Assembly (NCBI RefSeq): GCF_000004825.1
Contig: NW_008805063.1
Span: 186,857 to 250,856 of the forward strand
Direction of reading: 5' to 3'
DNA: 64,000 nt
Source of the DNA: Heterostelium album PN500
Lineage: Eukaryota; Evosea; Eumycetozoa; Acytosteliales; Acytosteliaceae
Shown here: in pieces, positions 1-11,751 of the stretch
Numbering within the stretch: the stretch's first letter is position 1
Layout of the letters: each line of letters begins with the position of its first letter
Notes under the pieces: generated by a model
Databases searched by the model: none
The model's input: the letters and a program-made list of their open reading frames with translations, nothing else
What the model was told of the DNA's origin: nothing
Made by a program: the position numbers and the translations under genes

Positions 1-237
1 TAAAAAGGTAGAAATAAGTTATAATAACTATAGATATAAATATTAATCATAATCTTTTGAGGGTGAAAACTATTTTGGTTAGTTAGTTTTTGTTTCGGTC
101 GATTTCGTCATTGACAGTTGGCATAAATAAAAAAAAATAAAGCGAAAGTGTTTTTTGACTGATCATTATATTATTATAATAATAATTCATTGATTCATTT
201 GTATTAATATAATAATAATAAATATATTTATTTAATA

Positions 238-1191
238 ATGATAAGATCATTAATATCAAAACAATCAACAATAAGATGTTGTTTAAATAATAGTCATAGT
301 AGTAGTAGCGTATTTAGATTTTCAAATTTTAATAATGTTTTAATAAATAATAATATTATCTACAACAACAATACTATTATAAAGAATTACGATAGTTTAT
401 CTTTTATCAATAAAAGATCATATTGTAAAAAGACTACCACAGAGAATATTGATATTTCTAAAAAAGTAGAAGAACAACAACCACAACAACAACCAAATGA
501 AATATTAGTAGATTTAAATAAACAACAAGAACAACCACAACAAACAACAGAGAATAAAGAAATTAAAGAAGGAGAACAACAACAACAAAAAGAACAAGAT
601 AACAACAATAACAATGAGAATAAAGAAGGTGATGAACAGCAACAACAAGAACAACAAGGTGAAAAGAGAAAAGAAAGAACATTCAAAGAAAAGTTGATTT
701 CCAAATTAAAGTGGGGTTCATTTTTCACGGTGTTGGGCGGTACCATTACATTCTTGTTCTACGAATCACACTTGCGATCATCGCTTCCCTATCGTATGGC
801 AATGAGAGCTGTCAACGCTAGCGATGAAACTCTAAAGTTGTTCGGTGGCAAGATTCAACCGTTGTCTTGGACACAGTGTTTCGAACGACCGATCAAGGGA
901 TACGTCACCATCAAGGAGGGTGGCACCGACTGCGAGGCATACCTCGCCATTCCGATCGACAGATACGTACCGCAGCCACTCAAAGAGGGCGAAGTACTCG
1001 TTGAGCTGCCCGAGGAGGAAGCACTCAAAGGTTTCGACGGTGGTGCACAACAAGGATACATATACGCCACATTCATAAAGAGATCATCGTGGTTCTTTGA
1101 TTGGAAAATTCACACTCTTGTAGTAGATACCGACAACGATCACTCGATAACCGTAATCGACAAGACAATCTACATGCCAAGTTTTAAATGA
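238..1191 (+). CDS. COA1/TIM21-like mitochondrial inner-membrane protein
   Basis: Single-exon gene of 317 aa. The first ~65 residues are rich in Ser/Asn/Arg and lack acidic residues, as in a mitochondrial presequence. Residues ~75-150 are a low-complexity Gln/Glu/Asn linker. A hydrophobic segment follows at ~160-176 (core FFTVLGGTITFLFY), then a ~135-residue globular C-terminal part. That part begins PYRMAMRAVNASDETLKLFG and contains a beta-rich IKGYVTIKEGG...YLAIPI...GYIYATF pattern, which resembles the COA1 (cytochrome oxidase assembly factor 1) / TIM21 fold: membrane anchor plus intermembrane-space domain. COA1 acts in early assembly of cytochrome c oxidase; that role here is inference. 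The ATG is the first in frame and is preceded by A/T-rich leader. Alternative: TIM21 of the presequence translocase. Confidence 0.6.
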   Translation: MIRSLISKQSTIRCCLNNSHSSSSVFRFSNFNNVLINNNIIYNNNTIIKNYDSLSFINKRSYCKKTTTENIDISKKVEEQQPQQQPNEILVDLNKQQEQPQQTTENKEIKEGEQQQQKEQDNNNNNENKEGDEQQQQEQQGEKRKERTFKEKLISKLKWGSFFTVLGGTITFLFYESHLRSSLPYRMAMRAVNASDETLKLFGGKIQPLSWTQCFERPIKGYVTIKEGGTDCEAYLAIPIDRYVPQPLKEGEVLVELPEEEALKGFDGGAQQGYIYATFIKRSSWFFDWKIHTLVVDTDNDHSITVIDKTIYMPSFK

Positions 1192-1559
1192 AACTAACAC
1201 GAACAACAAACATTTAACATATAATTTAAAAATAAAAACAAAACAAAACGATAATCAAAATCAAATCATAACATAATCAAATAATCCTTAATCCAATGTT
1301 TTGTTTGTTTAGTTTATTACTAATAATTAATTGATATTGATGATGACAAAAAATAATAATATTTAAAAATAATTATTTTTTTTGATTGCGAAAAAACTAA
1401 AAAAAAACCGAACGACAAATTATAATTTCATTTTTTTTTTTATTTTAAATCTATTTTCTTTTCTATCTTTTTTTAATATTATTTATTATACTCATCGACT
1501 TGCTTTTATTTAATTAAAGATTTAATCTTTATAGAATTTAGAATTCAAATAAAATAATA
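1192..1559. other. A/T-rich intergenic spacer
   Basis: No coding-like sequence is visible. The stretch holds the 3' end signals of the COA1-like gene and the A/T-tract leader of the next gene. Confidence 0.5.
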
Positions 1560-4500
1560 ATGGCAGGAAATCAAAAGAATAATAATAATAATGATAAACA
1601 AGGTTATGATAGAAGACAAGAACAGAAACAAAAGACTGGTGTAGCTTCAAAGATTGGTTGGTTCGGTGGTGATAAGAAACCAACAACAACAACAACAACT
1701 ACAACAAACAACAACAATAATAATAACAAGAATAATAACAATAGTAATAAGAGAGATAATAATAATAATTTTAATAAAAAGAATCAATATAATAAGAATG
1801 AAAAGATTGTAGTTAAAAAAGAAAAACAAGAAGAAAAAGTTGTTAAGAAGGAAAATGTTACTCTCGATAGCACCGTTAAAATTGAAAAGATTCCAGATGT
1901 ACCTGTCATTCAACCAATCATTAATACCACTAACGATGAATTGAAACAAATTTATACAAGAGCGGCTACCCTATATACTGAAAGATGTAAATCTTATTTG
2001 GATGGTAAGTTGTTGGATTTTACTATTTAAAAATTATATATCACATTAATCAATTTATTATTTATTATAATATTATCAATAATTTCATAGAATTTAGAAA
2101 AAGAGCAAATAGAGATGATCAATGGAGAGAGAAACTTCAACATACTGGTACAGCAACTGATAGAACCTCTTCTATTTCACTTTTGGTTAGACAGGCACCA
2201 ATGTTCAGATTGGCAAGTCTCGACATTCTCTTGCAATTGGTTCAAAAGAAATCACAACGTGAACGTGAGTTATCATTGACCACATTGAAAGATCTCTTTT
2301 TAAGTACATTGTTACCAAATAACAAATTAAAGTAAGTTCAATCAATAAACACAAAACAAAACAAAACAAAACAATTTGTTAAAACATAATATTGAACTAA
2401 CAATAAACTATTTGTTGTTAAACTATTAATCTTTTGTAGGAGATTCATTGATAGACAACCATTTGATAAGGATGTAAAGGATGACGATTTAGTTCAATGG
2501 TTCTTTGAGGATCTCTTGAAATCACGTTACACTCTGTTCATTCAGATCCTTGAGAAGTTGTCGCGTGACTCTGTTACGCTGGTACGTCAGAAAACCATTC
2601 GTATTCTTCATGGTCTGTTGATGAAGAAACCGGAGCAGGAGGACGTTCTTCTTACGCTGTTGGTTAACAAGCTCGGTGACAACGACCGTAAGAACGCTTC
2701 GATTGTGCCGGAGCTGCTGGAAGAGATCATCTACGTTCACCCCGGAATGAAGCCGGTGGTGATTCGTGAGGTCGAGCAATTCCTCTATCGTTCGAACATC
2801 TCGCATCTCTCACAGTTCAACGCGATGCGATTCTACCTCGCCATACCACTCGATGACATCAAAGACAAAGAGGTCTCCTCCAAGTTGATCTCTATCTATC
2901 TGGCGTTCTTCAATGTTCTGGTGACCAAGCGTCAAGTGAATTCCACCATTATCACACTGATTCTTCGTGGTATCCGTAAAGCAATGGAGGTCTCAAAGAT
3001 TCCAATCTCCAACTTTGAAGATCAATTGGATTCCATCTTTATGATTTCTCATCACGCTTCACTAAACAAAGCAATCATGACACTTGCACTCATCTATGAA
3101 ATGAAAAAGACAAATCAAGTAACTAGTTCAATCAAAATCAAATCAATTAACAAATTGCAATTTTATTAATAATATATTTTCTATATAAAGAATATTACAG
3201 ATAGATATTATAGAGCACTTTATGAATTATTGGCAAGAAAAGAATTCATTGGTCAATTCGATCAGACTCCATTGATCAATTTGATTTTTAAATCGATCAA
3301 GAACGATACCAATCTCACTAGATCCAAAGCAATGATTAAGAGAGCACTGCAATATGCTAGTATCCAAAAGACCTCGTTCATTGTAGGTGTTTTGTTGATG
3401 ATTTCCACTCTCATTCAACAGGTTCCAAAGCTTGGTGATATTATCTCCACTCCAGAGGCAGAGTTGAACAGTACTGTTAAAGTCAATAAATCACAAGATA
3501 ATAACAACAACAACAACACAAAGAAATCAGAAAAGAAGAAAAATAAGAAAGAAGAAAAGACAACAACAACTGAAGAATCTGAAACTACTACCGCCGCTAC
3601 CACCGAAGAAAAGGAAAACGTTGAAAACAAAATAGAGTATGATGCAATCAAACGTGATCCACAGTTTTCTCATGCAGATACCACATGTTTATGGGAGTTA
3701 ATGGTTTTCAAAGATCATTTCAATCCATCCGTCCAAATTTTCGCTGATACTTTGTTGAACAAGCAACCAATTCAATTCAAAGGAAATCCATCTTTAACCT
3801 TTACTTTGCCTGCTTTCTTAGAGAAATTTGTGTAAGTTAAAAAGTTCCTAAAAAAAAAAAAAAAAAAGAATTATTAATTTATAATATTTTATAGCGTTTC
3901 CAATCCATCAAATAAGATTAGATCAACTGGTGAACTTAGAATTACAGATGCAAGCAAGAATGTCATTAATCAATTCCAAGACAGTCTTGATAAATATCTT
4001 GAAGAATACTACAGTGAAACATCAAAGGTTAAGATGCCAGGTCAAAATACACATAGATCTGGTTTTGCTGTTGATGATGATGAATTGGATCTTGCTTTGG
4101 CAGGTGGTATGATGCCAGGTGAAAAAGATGAAATGGCTCAATTTGAAGGAATGCAAGATGATGATGACGATGATGATGATTTGGTAAGTTTATTATTATT
4201 TTTTAACAAAAAAGTTATTGATGTTTAACAACAATTGTTATTAATATATTATAGGATGGAGAATATAGTTATTCAGATTTGGAGGAAGATGATTTCAATG
4301 AAGATGAAGATACTTTTGCAGGTGCTACCAAGAAGAAACAAAAGAAGGCAGGATCATCGTTTGAAGATGATGAAGATGCCATTGACGGAGAAGATGACGG
4401 AGAGGTAGTTGATGATGACGATGAAGATTTTGGTGAAGATGGACTCATACAACCAGACTTTGGTGAGGAAGATGAAGATGAAGAAGTAGATGATGAAGCT

Positions 4501-4815
4501 TTGGATGGTGAGGATGATGAACTTGTTCAACCAGATTTCGGTGATGAAGACGATTTAGATGAGGAAGATGATGGTGAACTACCAGATTTGGGAGAAGACG
4601 ATTTGTTGGATGCCGATTTCGACGAGATGGATGGAAAGAAAAAGAAGAAATCTTCTTCCTCTTTTATGGATGCCGACGAATTCGAAAAGATGCTCGAAGA
4701 ATTCAAGCCATCAGATGTTGGTAAATGGGATAATAGAAATAGCAAGAAAAAGGGTGCTGCCAACAAACAAGCACCAAAAGGAAAGAAATCTCAAGATAAA
4801 AAGAGAAAGAGATAA
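1560..4815 (+). CDS. NOC1/Mak21/CEBPZ ribosome-biogenesis factor (CBF/Mak21 family)
   Basis: Six exons, all in phase: 1560-2004, 2091-2331, 2440-3118, 3191-3831, 3895-4183, 4255-4815; 951 aa. The N-terminus is a Lys/Asn/Thr-rich linker. From about residue 120 the protein matches the NOC1 family: an armadillo-like helical core (ISLLVRQAPMFRLASLDILL..., later NITDRYYRALYELL) and a very acidic, Asp/Glu-rich C-terminus with the family ending (MDADEFEKMLEE then a Lys-rich tail). The acceptor at 3190 was preferred over the nearby CAG at 3200 because only it keeps DRYYRALYELL in frame. NOC1-NOC2 escorts 60S pre-ribosomes in the nucleolus. The gene is convergent with ECM29, with stop codons only 44 bases apart. 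Confidence 0.9.
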
Positions 4816-4859
4816 ATAATAAAATAATTAATTTCTTTAATATAGTATATTTTATTTAT

Positions 4860-7800
4860 TTATTTAAACATTAAATTGATTTTATCAACTTGTACTCCAA
4901 CTGATGAATCTTTTTTTGCTGCTTGATCAATGGTTGTCTTGATTGTTTCGAAATGTCTATTTACAACTGAATATTTCTTGCCATCTGTGATGATCTGTTC
5001 AATCAAATCCAAAACACTCTTCTTTACGACGGTATATTTTGTGGTATTCAAACATTCGAGGATGTTTTCCATGAATGCAGGTACCCAACGTTCAGAGAGG
5101 ATCTTGGAGTCTTCATTACCATTCTCCCAGAGTGAATGAATAACAAGTTTCATTGCTGCCAGTATCGATACTTGTTCACTCCAGATACTATGAATAAGAT
5201 TCTCTAGAAGCTTATCGGCAATGTTGGCATTCTTGACTTGTGTTTCTTTGCTTGCGGCAGAATAAGCTTCACCGATTACGTTGTAGGCTGCAGTTCTGAC
5301 CATAATCATCATTGGCTTTGTCTTTGGGTCGACCTCTTCCGAATCGTCCTTCTTTTCTTTTTCCTGTTCGAATAGAATTGGATACAAAATCTCGCTCACC
5401 TTTTGATAGACATCTATATCCTTGAATGCTGAAATAATCTTTGAAAGGTTTGCCAGTGCTTTTCTCTTGTATTCCAAATCCGATTTCTTACACTCTTGAA
5501 TCATAACAGTAAGAATATCTACAGCAGAGGGCATCTTTCCATCGTTTGGTGCCGACTTGATTTCATCACAGCATATAATACAAATGGCAGACATTGACTC
5601 TAACAATGTATCCTTTCCTGAATAGGTTTTTCCAAGCAAACCTTTTGCAACCAGATCCAAAACCACTGGCAAGTGTCCATGCATCATATTCTTGATATCG
5701 TTTGTCAGATTCGAGAGACAGAGTGCTCCTTGTTGTTTGGCGGTCCATGAACTCGATAGCAAGTTAATCGATATCATCTTGATAATCTCGTCGGTGTACA
5801 GTTTAATATTTCCAATGGAGTTGTCGTCCCAAATGGTTTTGAAGAGTTCGGCAACCTCTGGTTTAGGATGAGAACGGAAGAAATAGAGGAAGGGAATGAG
5901 ATCTTTGTTGAATGGTTGAATTTCGGTGGAGGCGATCTTGTATAGCTCACGGAAGAATATTCCAGAGGTCTCTAGAGCAACGATCTCATCTCCTTGCGAT
6001 GGAATCTCACCAGTCTCTTTGTTTGGAATGACCAATCCCATCACTTGTGAGATTGTTTGTTTCATGAGCTTGGTGTTGTTGGATTTCTTCACGGTGATAC
6101 AGAGTGTTGCAACGAATTGTCTTCTGGTGGCCGGTGATTTATCCATAATCGATGGGAAGATAGCATTGATCAGTTTTTGCATCAGTGGTTCCGGTACATC
6201 AACCGAGACATAACGAGATTGGAAAAGGTTCGAGATGAATTTGGCAACACCAACTCTTGTTACCACACCAACACTGAATTGAATCATTTGAATGATGTTC
6301 AACATTACATCGGAGATGTTGGTTTGATCGATATACTTTATCAATGTCTCCAAAATATCGTTGAGTGGCGATGATTTCGACACTTCAATTCTAACCTTTT
6401 CAAGTTGTTCCTGTGTCAAGTTATAGGATTCGGCATGCATAGTTGCATAGTTGAAAGCTGCAGACTCCATCGATGACAACGACTCTAGCAGGACATGAAC
6501 CATCTGTGGAACATATGGTCTAATCAAATCCTTTGAGGTATTGGTAATCTTTTGAAGTTGTTGAATTGTAAAGATCTTGACTTCTTTCGATTCATTGGAA
6601 ATACCCTTCTCCAGTAGCAATGGAAGTACCACTTTGAGAATATCACCGGCTGTAGCTTTCGATGTTGAAGTTGGATCCACCAATCTAGAGGTAACAGTAC
6701 CGAGTGATTTAATCGATGATTCAGCAGCTTTTCTTACAGACTCCTTGATATCGTCGAGCGTTCTAAAGTTCATGTAAAACAACTCCTCAATGTATGGCAG
6801 TAGATCTTGGGAAGAGGCATGTGAGATTGTATCGGGAATTGCGGCACAACTTGCTTCACGAACACGCCAAGCCGACTGACCCATACCCTGAATAAGATCT
6901 TTGATGATCGGTTCGAAATACTTGGGGAAGATATCCTTTGCATCGATAATAGAACTCATGATATTCTTCATCGATGTAGCAATCTTTGGCGAGGGATCGT
7001 AGATGTAACGATAGATCTTTGGTACCAAATATGGTAATAACGGTGCAAACTCTTCTTTGGCTTTCGATGCCAACGAAACAATGGCGAAAGAAGCACCTTT
7101 CTTTGAATTCCAAATTTGATGATGTGAAGATAGATTCATAAATTTGTAAATCATATCTGGTTTTCCTAGATCTGTCGAGAGTGTACTCAACTCTTTGAAA
7201 GTTGCAACCTGCCCAGTCTTTCCAACTGCTCCCTCTGGTAAGAGTTCAGAGGAACCCGGTGCTTTCTGAGCTGGTTTTCCAGCGAGTGTCTTGGAGAGAT
7301 TCGATACGAGGAACTCTTTGAATTTAGGATCGTTACTGGATTCGTAAACCAAAGTCAATCCTTTCGATGCGATATCCTGTGTCAATTCATTGTTATCGGC
7401 AAGTAGTGAACAGAAACCATTTTGAATTTGTGGAAGCAACGATTGTATCTCTGGTCTAGAACCAAAGTTCTTGAGGATACAAAGCATCCAAGTACCTGCA
7501 GAGCATCTAGTCACTGGTGATTGTCTATCTGAGAAGTAGGAGCTGAGAATACGTTCCAAAGTTGCCACCAACTCTTGGTTCTTCTCGTCATTGACAGTGT
7601 TGTTATCGGTCATTGTTACATCTTGATCAGTCTTTTGACCGATCGCTTCGTTCTCCTCTTGAATCTCAGATTTCAATTCCTCGGTGGTGAATGGTGAGAA
7701 TGGATGGATCATATTCGACTGCATCAAGTGCTCACCGATAATCAGCGACAGTGTATCACCAACGGTAAATTGCAACTCTTCATTCTTGTTGTTGACCTGC

Positions 7801-10535
7801 TTGAATAGACAATCAACCATGTACTTTCTGGTGGCACCAAGATTGGGATCACCAAGACTGATCCATCCGAGAGAGATCAACACTGACTCTGATACACCTC
7901 TTTCACTTCCAACTTCCAACATTGTCGCCAGCTCCTTGATGATCGACTCCTTCTCCTCCTTTGATAGATAGGGAATCGGTGCGTACAATCCAATGATTCC
8001 GACACAGGCAATCGAAGCAACCTTCAGCGTCACATTGGTATTCTTAAAGAACTGCTTGACGTGCTCGATCAACGATCTAAACTGTTGTTCACTGATAAGT
8101 GCGTCCAATGGTTTCTTATCATGTTGATTCTTTGCAATCATATAGGCGAGAGTATACAACGGACCAAAGATTTCAAGTTGATCCTTCTCAGTTGTGACGG
8201 TCTTTAAGTACTGTTCAACAAGCGAGGTGCGAACCTCTTGTGGTAGTTGTGAAGCAACCAAACCAATCATCTTTGCAATGAGTTCTCTCGTTGAATACTT
8301 GCCATTCTTGAGGAATTGATTGAGTTGATCGATCTTTGCTACGAATTTCTCGATGAACGCAGGATAGATATTGAAAAGCTGCAACAAAGAAACACAACTC
8401 ACAAGATAGAGATCGTCACCAGCCTTTGAAACAAGAGCAGACTCTATCAAATCCATATAAGATTCCATTGTAGATCGGTCCAAACTTTCATTCAAATACT
8501 GTTGTACCGTCTTCTTTTGCGAGAGAGCAGTCTTTCTCATAGAGGTACGCAACAGAGTGAGAATGTATTCGAATGACACCGATGTGAAACCAAGATTCTG
8601 AATGACACCCTGAGCAATCTTTTGTTTGGATTCAATGATTTCCTTGCGATTTTCAACAATGTAATTTAAAAGCTGCTTAAAATCTGGGTATTTTGCTGTG
8701 GCAGCGTCACCGCTTGGAATCAACATATTACCATTATGTTCATACGGTTCCAATCCACGTCTTGCTTCCTCTCTAATATCAGGTCTAACATCACCAACCA
8801 TTACCAAACTGAAATATCTAGATGCAACGTTTTCAAATGGAAAACAATGTTGTGCCCATTGCAAAACAATATATCTAATTAAATATTCATTCTAATTACA
8901 CAACAAACAAGTGCAATTAGTAAACTGGTGTATAACTTGGCAAACAATGAACAGATACTTACATTATAAATAAACTTCATTAATATTTTGATTAAATTAT
9001 CTTTCATTGTTTGATCTTTTAGATCGATGAACGCTTCTCTTATCATTACGAGACAATCTTGAATGGCGCTGCTCACCAATGATTCTTCCTTGCCAATCTT
9101 TGACATTAGTTTCAACACCAATGTCAAGTCCTTGTTGAACAATGAGTTGTTACGCTTGCACAGCAGACCAAGTGAAGTATAGGTGAATGACTTTAGTTCA
9201 TTGACTTCCTTGCCACTGTCGTTATCCATTGAGTCTAGCAACTTGAGCAAACCACTCAGGATGATCGGTCCAAACGTCTGAATGTAACGGTCTTCGGCGT
9301 GTCGGAATACCCACTGCACGAATGTCATGGCAGAGTGTTTCAAACGCATAGTTGAACTGCTGCCATACACCGATTCGAAAATGATTTGCAACGTCGCTGG
9401 GAAGCTATTGGCAGCGAGCAGCGACTTGCAGAAATAGTGGAGAATCTTCTCACGTGTCTGTGAGGAACCAGGCTTACGCTGTTGATCCACCGGTTTATTC
9501 TCCTCTGCTGACGTTCCTTGGAATATGAAATACAACTTCTTGATCAACGCAGGATTCTCCCAGTTGATCTTTGGCAAACGTCTCAACGTATCTTCACCCT
9601 TACGATTCACCTCCTGAAATATATCGGTCGATGCAATGATAAAGTGTACGATCACATCGGTATCGGCAAACAAACCACTTGCCAAAAAGTTTAGAATCGA
9701 CATCTTCCTCTCGACGATTGAATTGAAATCATATTTATCGATATTCTTTCCCATGATTCTCTGTAATGATATCATACTATGTCCTGGTGGAATACTACAC
9801 AAATATGAATATTAATATCTAATTCATAGTTTTAACATCATCATCCCTCAAATAGGATGGTAGTTAACTTACACTAATTCCTCTTTAGTTTTGGGTAGAT
9901 TGGCAGTTGGAATCATAAGGAAATCTAAAAAGAAATCCAAGAGTAAATTACAATCTTTTTCATTGTTTTTGAATGGATAGAGTTTATCTCTTTCACTATC
10001 AATCTTTGGGAATGATGTTATTGTTAAAATGATCTAAGAATATATTAATAAGTTAGTTAGCTAGTTATAGCCAATGTTATTATATAGTTTGTTGGCTTAC
10101 AGATAAAATAATATGACAGAATATATCTTGATGTTGAATTGGCAGTGAAGATAATCCATCGACTATTGCAGTTAGATAGGATTGTCTTTGATCTTTCGGT
10201 AGTGAATTGAATGCTTTCTCGATGTAGACGATTGCAAAGTTTCTGACTACTAGCGGGGTGGCACTGTCACGATAGAGTGCCAATAGCTTATCGATGGGAT
10301 AGATCAAGTCATTGGCAAACATCGTTCGCTTATTGATGTTACTCAGCACTTCCATCACCTTTTTCTTGACGAGTGCATCGCTCGATGCCAACCGACCGAT
10401 GACATCCACCAAATAGCTATCTAAAAACTTATTGAACGACACTCCATTATCTGTCAGCGCGAATCTAAATAGAATATTATCTAATTCCTTAACATCGTTT
10501 GTTGGGGTTGTTGGTGAATTACTATTTGAATTCAT
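4860..10535 (-). CDS. ECM29 proteasome adaptor/scaffold
   Basis: Four exons on the minus strand, all in phase: 10535-10101, 10033-9873, 9794-8963, 8891-4860; 1819 aa, close to the usual ECM29 length (~1850). The N-terminus carries the family block VKKKVMEVLSNINKR and the region around 8850-8750 has PDIREEARRGLEP. The rest is one long array of HEAT-type helical repeats with no catalytic motif. ECM29 binds the 26S proteasome (regulatory and core particles), stabilises or remodels it and links it to membranes. The acceptor at 8892 was chosen because it continues NEYLIRYIVLQWAQH in frame; a second AG just downstream would shift the frame. Confidence 0.93.
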
Positions 10536-10859
10536 AAATAGTAAGTAAGTATTATTATATTATTAAATGAATATATATAAATATATTCTGATAAAAACAA
10601 AACAAAAAGTTAATTATATATATATTTGTAACTTTGAAAGAATCTATTAAAAATAAACAGAATTTAATTATTTATCTAAATTTAATTAAATTGTAAATTC
10701 TTTTTTTGTAAATTAAATTTAATTTAATTAAATTAGGGGGTTTTTATGACTCACAGAAGTTCAATCACTATTCAGCAAAGGATCAAAAAATAATTTAATT
10801 ACGTAATTTTTTGAAGTTCTGAGTCATAAAAAAATTTTTAAAGTGAGTGTATTTTTATT
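10536..10859. other. Intergenic spacer between ECM29 start and MUS81 duplicate
   Basis: Very A/T-rich. It contains repeats of AATTTAATTAAATT (about 10670-10735) and one clear inverted repeat, listed separately. No coding sequence is seen. Confidence 0.5.
10741..10834. repeat. Short inverted repeat (hairpin-forming, MITE-like)
   Basis: The arm TTTTTATGACTCA at 10741-10753, followed by an imperfect (C)AGAAnTTC block, returns in reverse complement at 10813-10834 (GAAGTTCTGAGTCATAAAAA), with a ~50-base loop. It could be a tiny non-autonomous DNA element, a terminator-like hairpin, or chance in A/T-rich DNA; the TGACTCA core argues against chance. Confidence 0.5.
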
Positions 10860-11660
10860 ATGAGAATGGCACAAATATGCTTGCAAAATTTCATCCTATA
10901 CCTATTTACAGGTATGGTGGTCACTAAACTCAATTTCCACTTTATACTCTGGTCGGTGTTGCATCAACTCTATCTCGACATGACCAAACACCACACCTTT
11001 CAAACTTGCTCTATCAAACTCGATCGTCTTGATTCTATTCGCTTCGAAAGTGTATCTTATTGCTCTATTAAAAACTAAAAAAAGGTAAAGCAAAGTAATA
11101 ATATTTAATTAATAATTAAAATGCTTTAAAAATCAAAGTAAAATACAACATACCATCAAGTTCAAATCTTTTCTTAAGAATACTATCGGCTATATATGGC
11201 CATTTGCCATCACTATTGAAATTTGTCATATTTGGTTCGCTGAAATCATATTGATATTGTTCAACCACCTCCATGTCGTTATTATTATTATTGTTTAATA
11301 AAGTATCACCACTTTCGATTCTCTTCATGATATCTTGAAACTTGGCATATTCATCGACTGCTTCCAATATATATAAGATTATTACTGTTGTTATTGACTT
11401 TTGTTGATTGAGAAACTCTCTTTCTTGTCTCTATTTGAGAAACTAAAGTTGCAATATGTTTACTACATCCAACTAGACTTAGACAATCTAAATTAAATTT
11501 AATAATACTTATAAAGTTAGTTTGTTTTGATTACAACTATTAATACAAAGAATAATCTAATAGTAAAAAATAATAGGGATTCTATCAGATACTGATTATC
11601 TTCGTTCATTGCATAATAATAAGTTCTCAAACAAACTACTAAGAACTATCATGATTTAAT
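10860..11660 (-). pseudogene. Broken tandem duplicate of the MUS81 5' half
   Basis: Near-identical to parts of the MUS81 gene that follows (13403-14950). 10918-11042 matches exon 4 around the EFDRASLKGVVFGHVEIE region with almost no differences. 11150-11260 matches the end of exon 3, 11280-11365 an inner part of exon 3, 11400-11500 exon 2, and 11578-11658 exon 1 and its upstream flank. Sequence matching the exon 3/4 intron is retained, so this is a DNA-level duplication, not a retrocopy. Most of the SAM region, much of the poly-Asn stretch and the SWIM Cys cluster are missing, and everything past the start of exon 4 is absent. It cannot encode a nuclease. It lies immediately 3' of the parent, in the same orientation. 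Confidence 0.85.
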
Positions 11661-11751
11661 TTAATGTGCCAAAAATGGTCGTCTAAAAATGGAAATGGAA
11701 ATCAAAAAAGTTTGTGCGAATTCAAAAAATTATCAGCAGTGTTTAAATAGG

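Noticed and set aside
387-746. 119-codon Cys/Ser-rich minus-strand ORF
   Set aside because: Antisense shadow of CAA/GAA repeats in the COA1-like gene.
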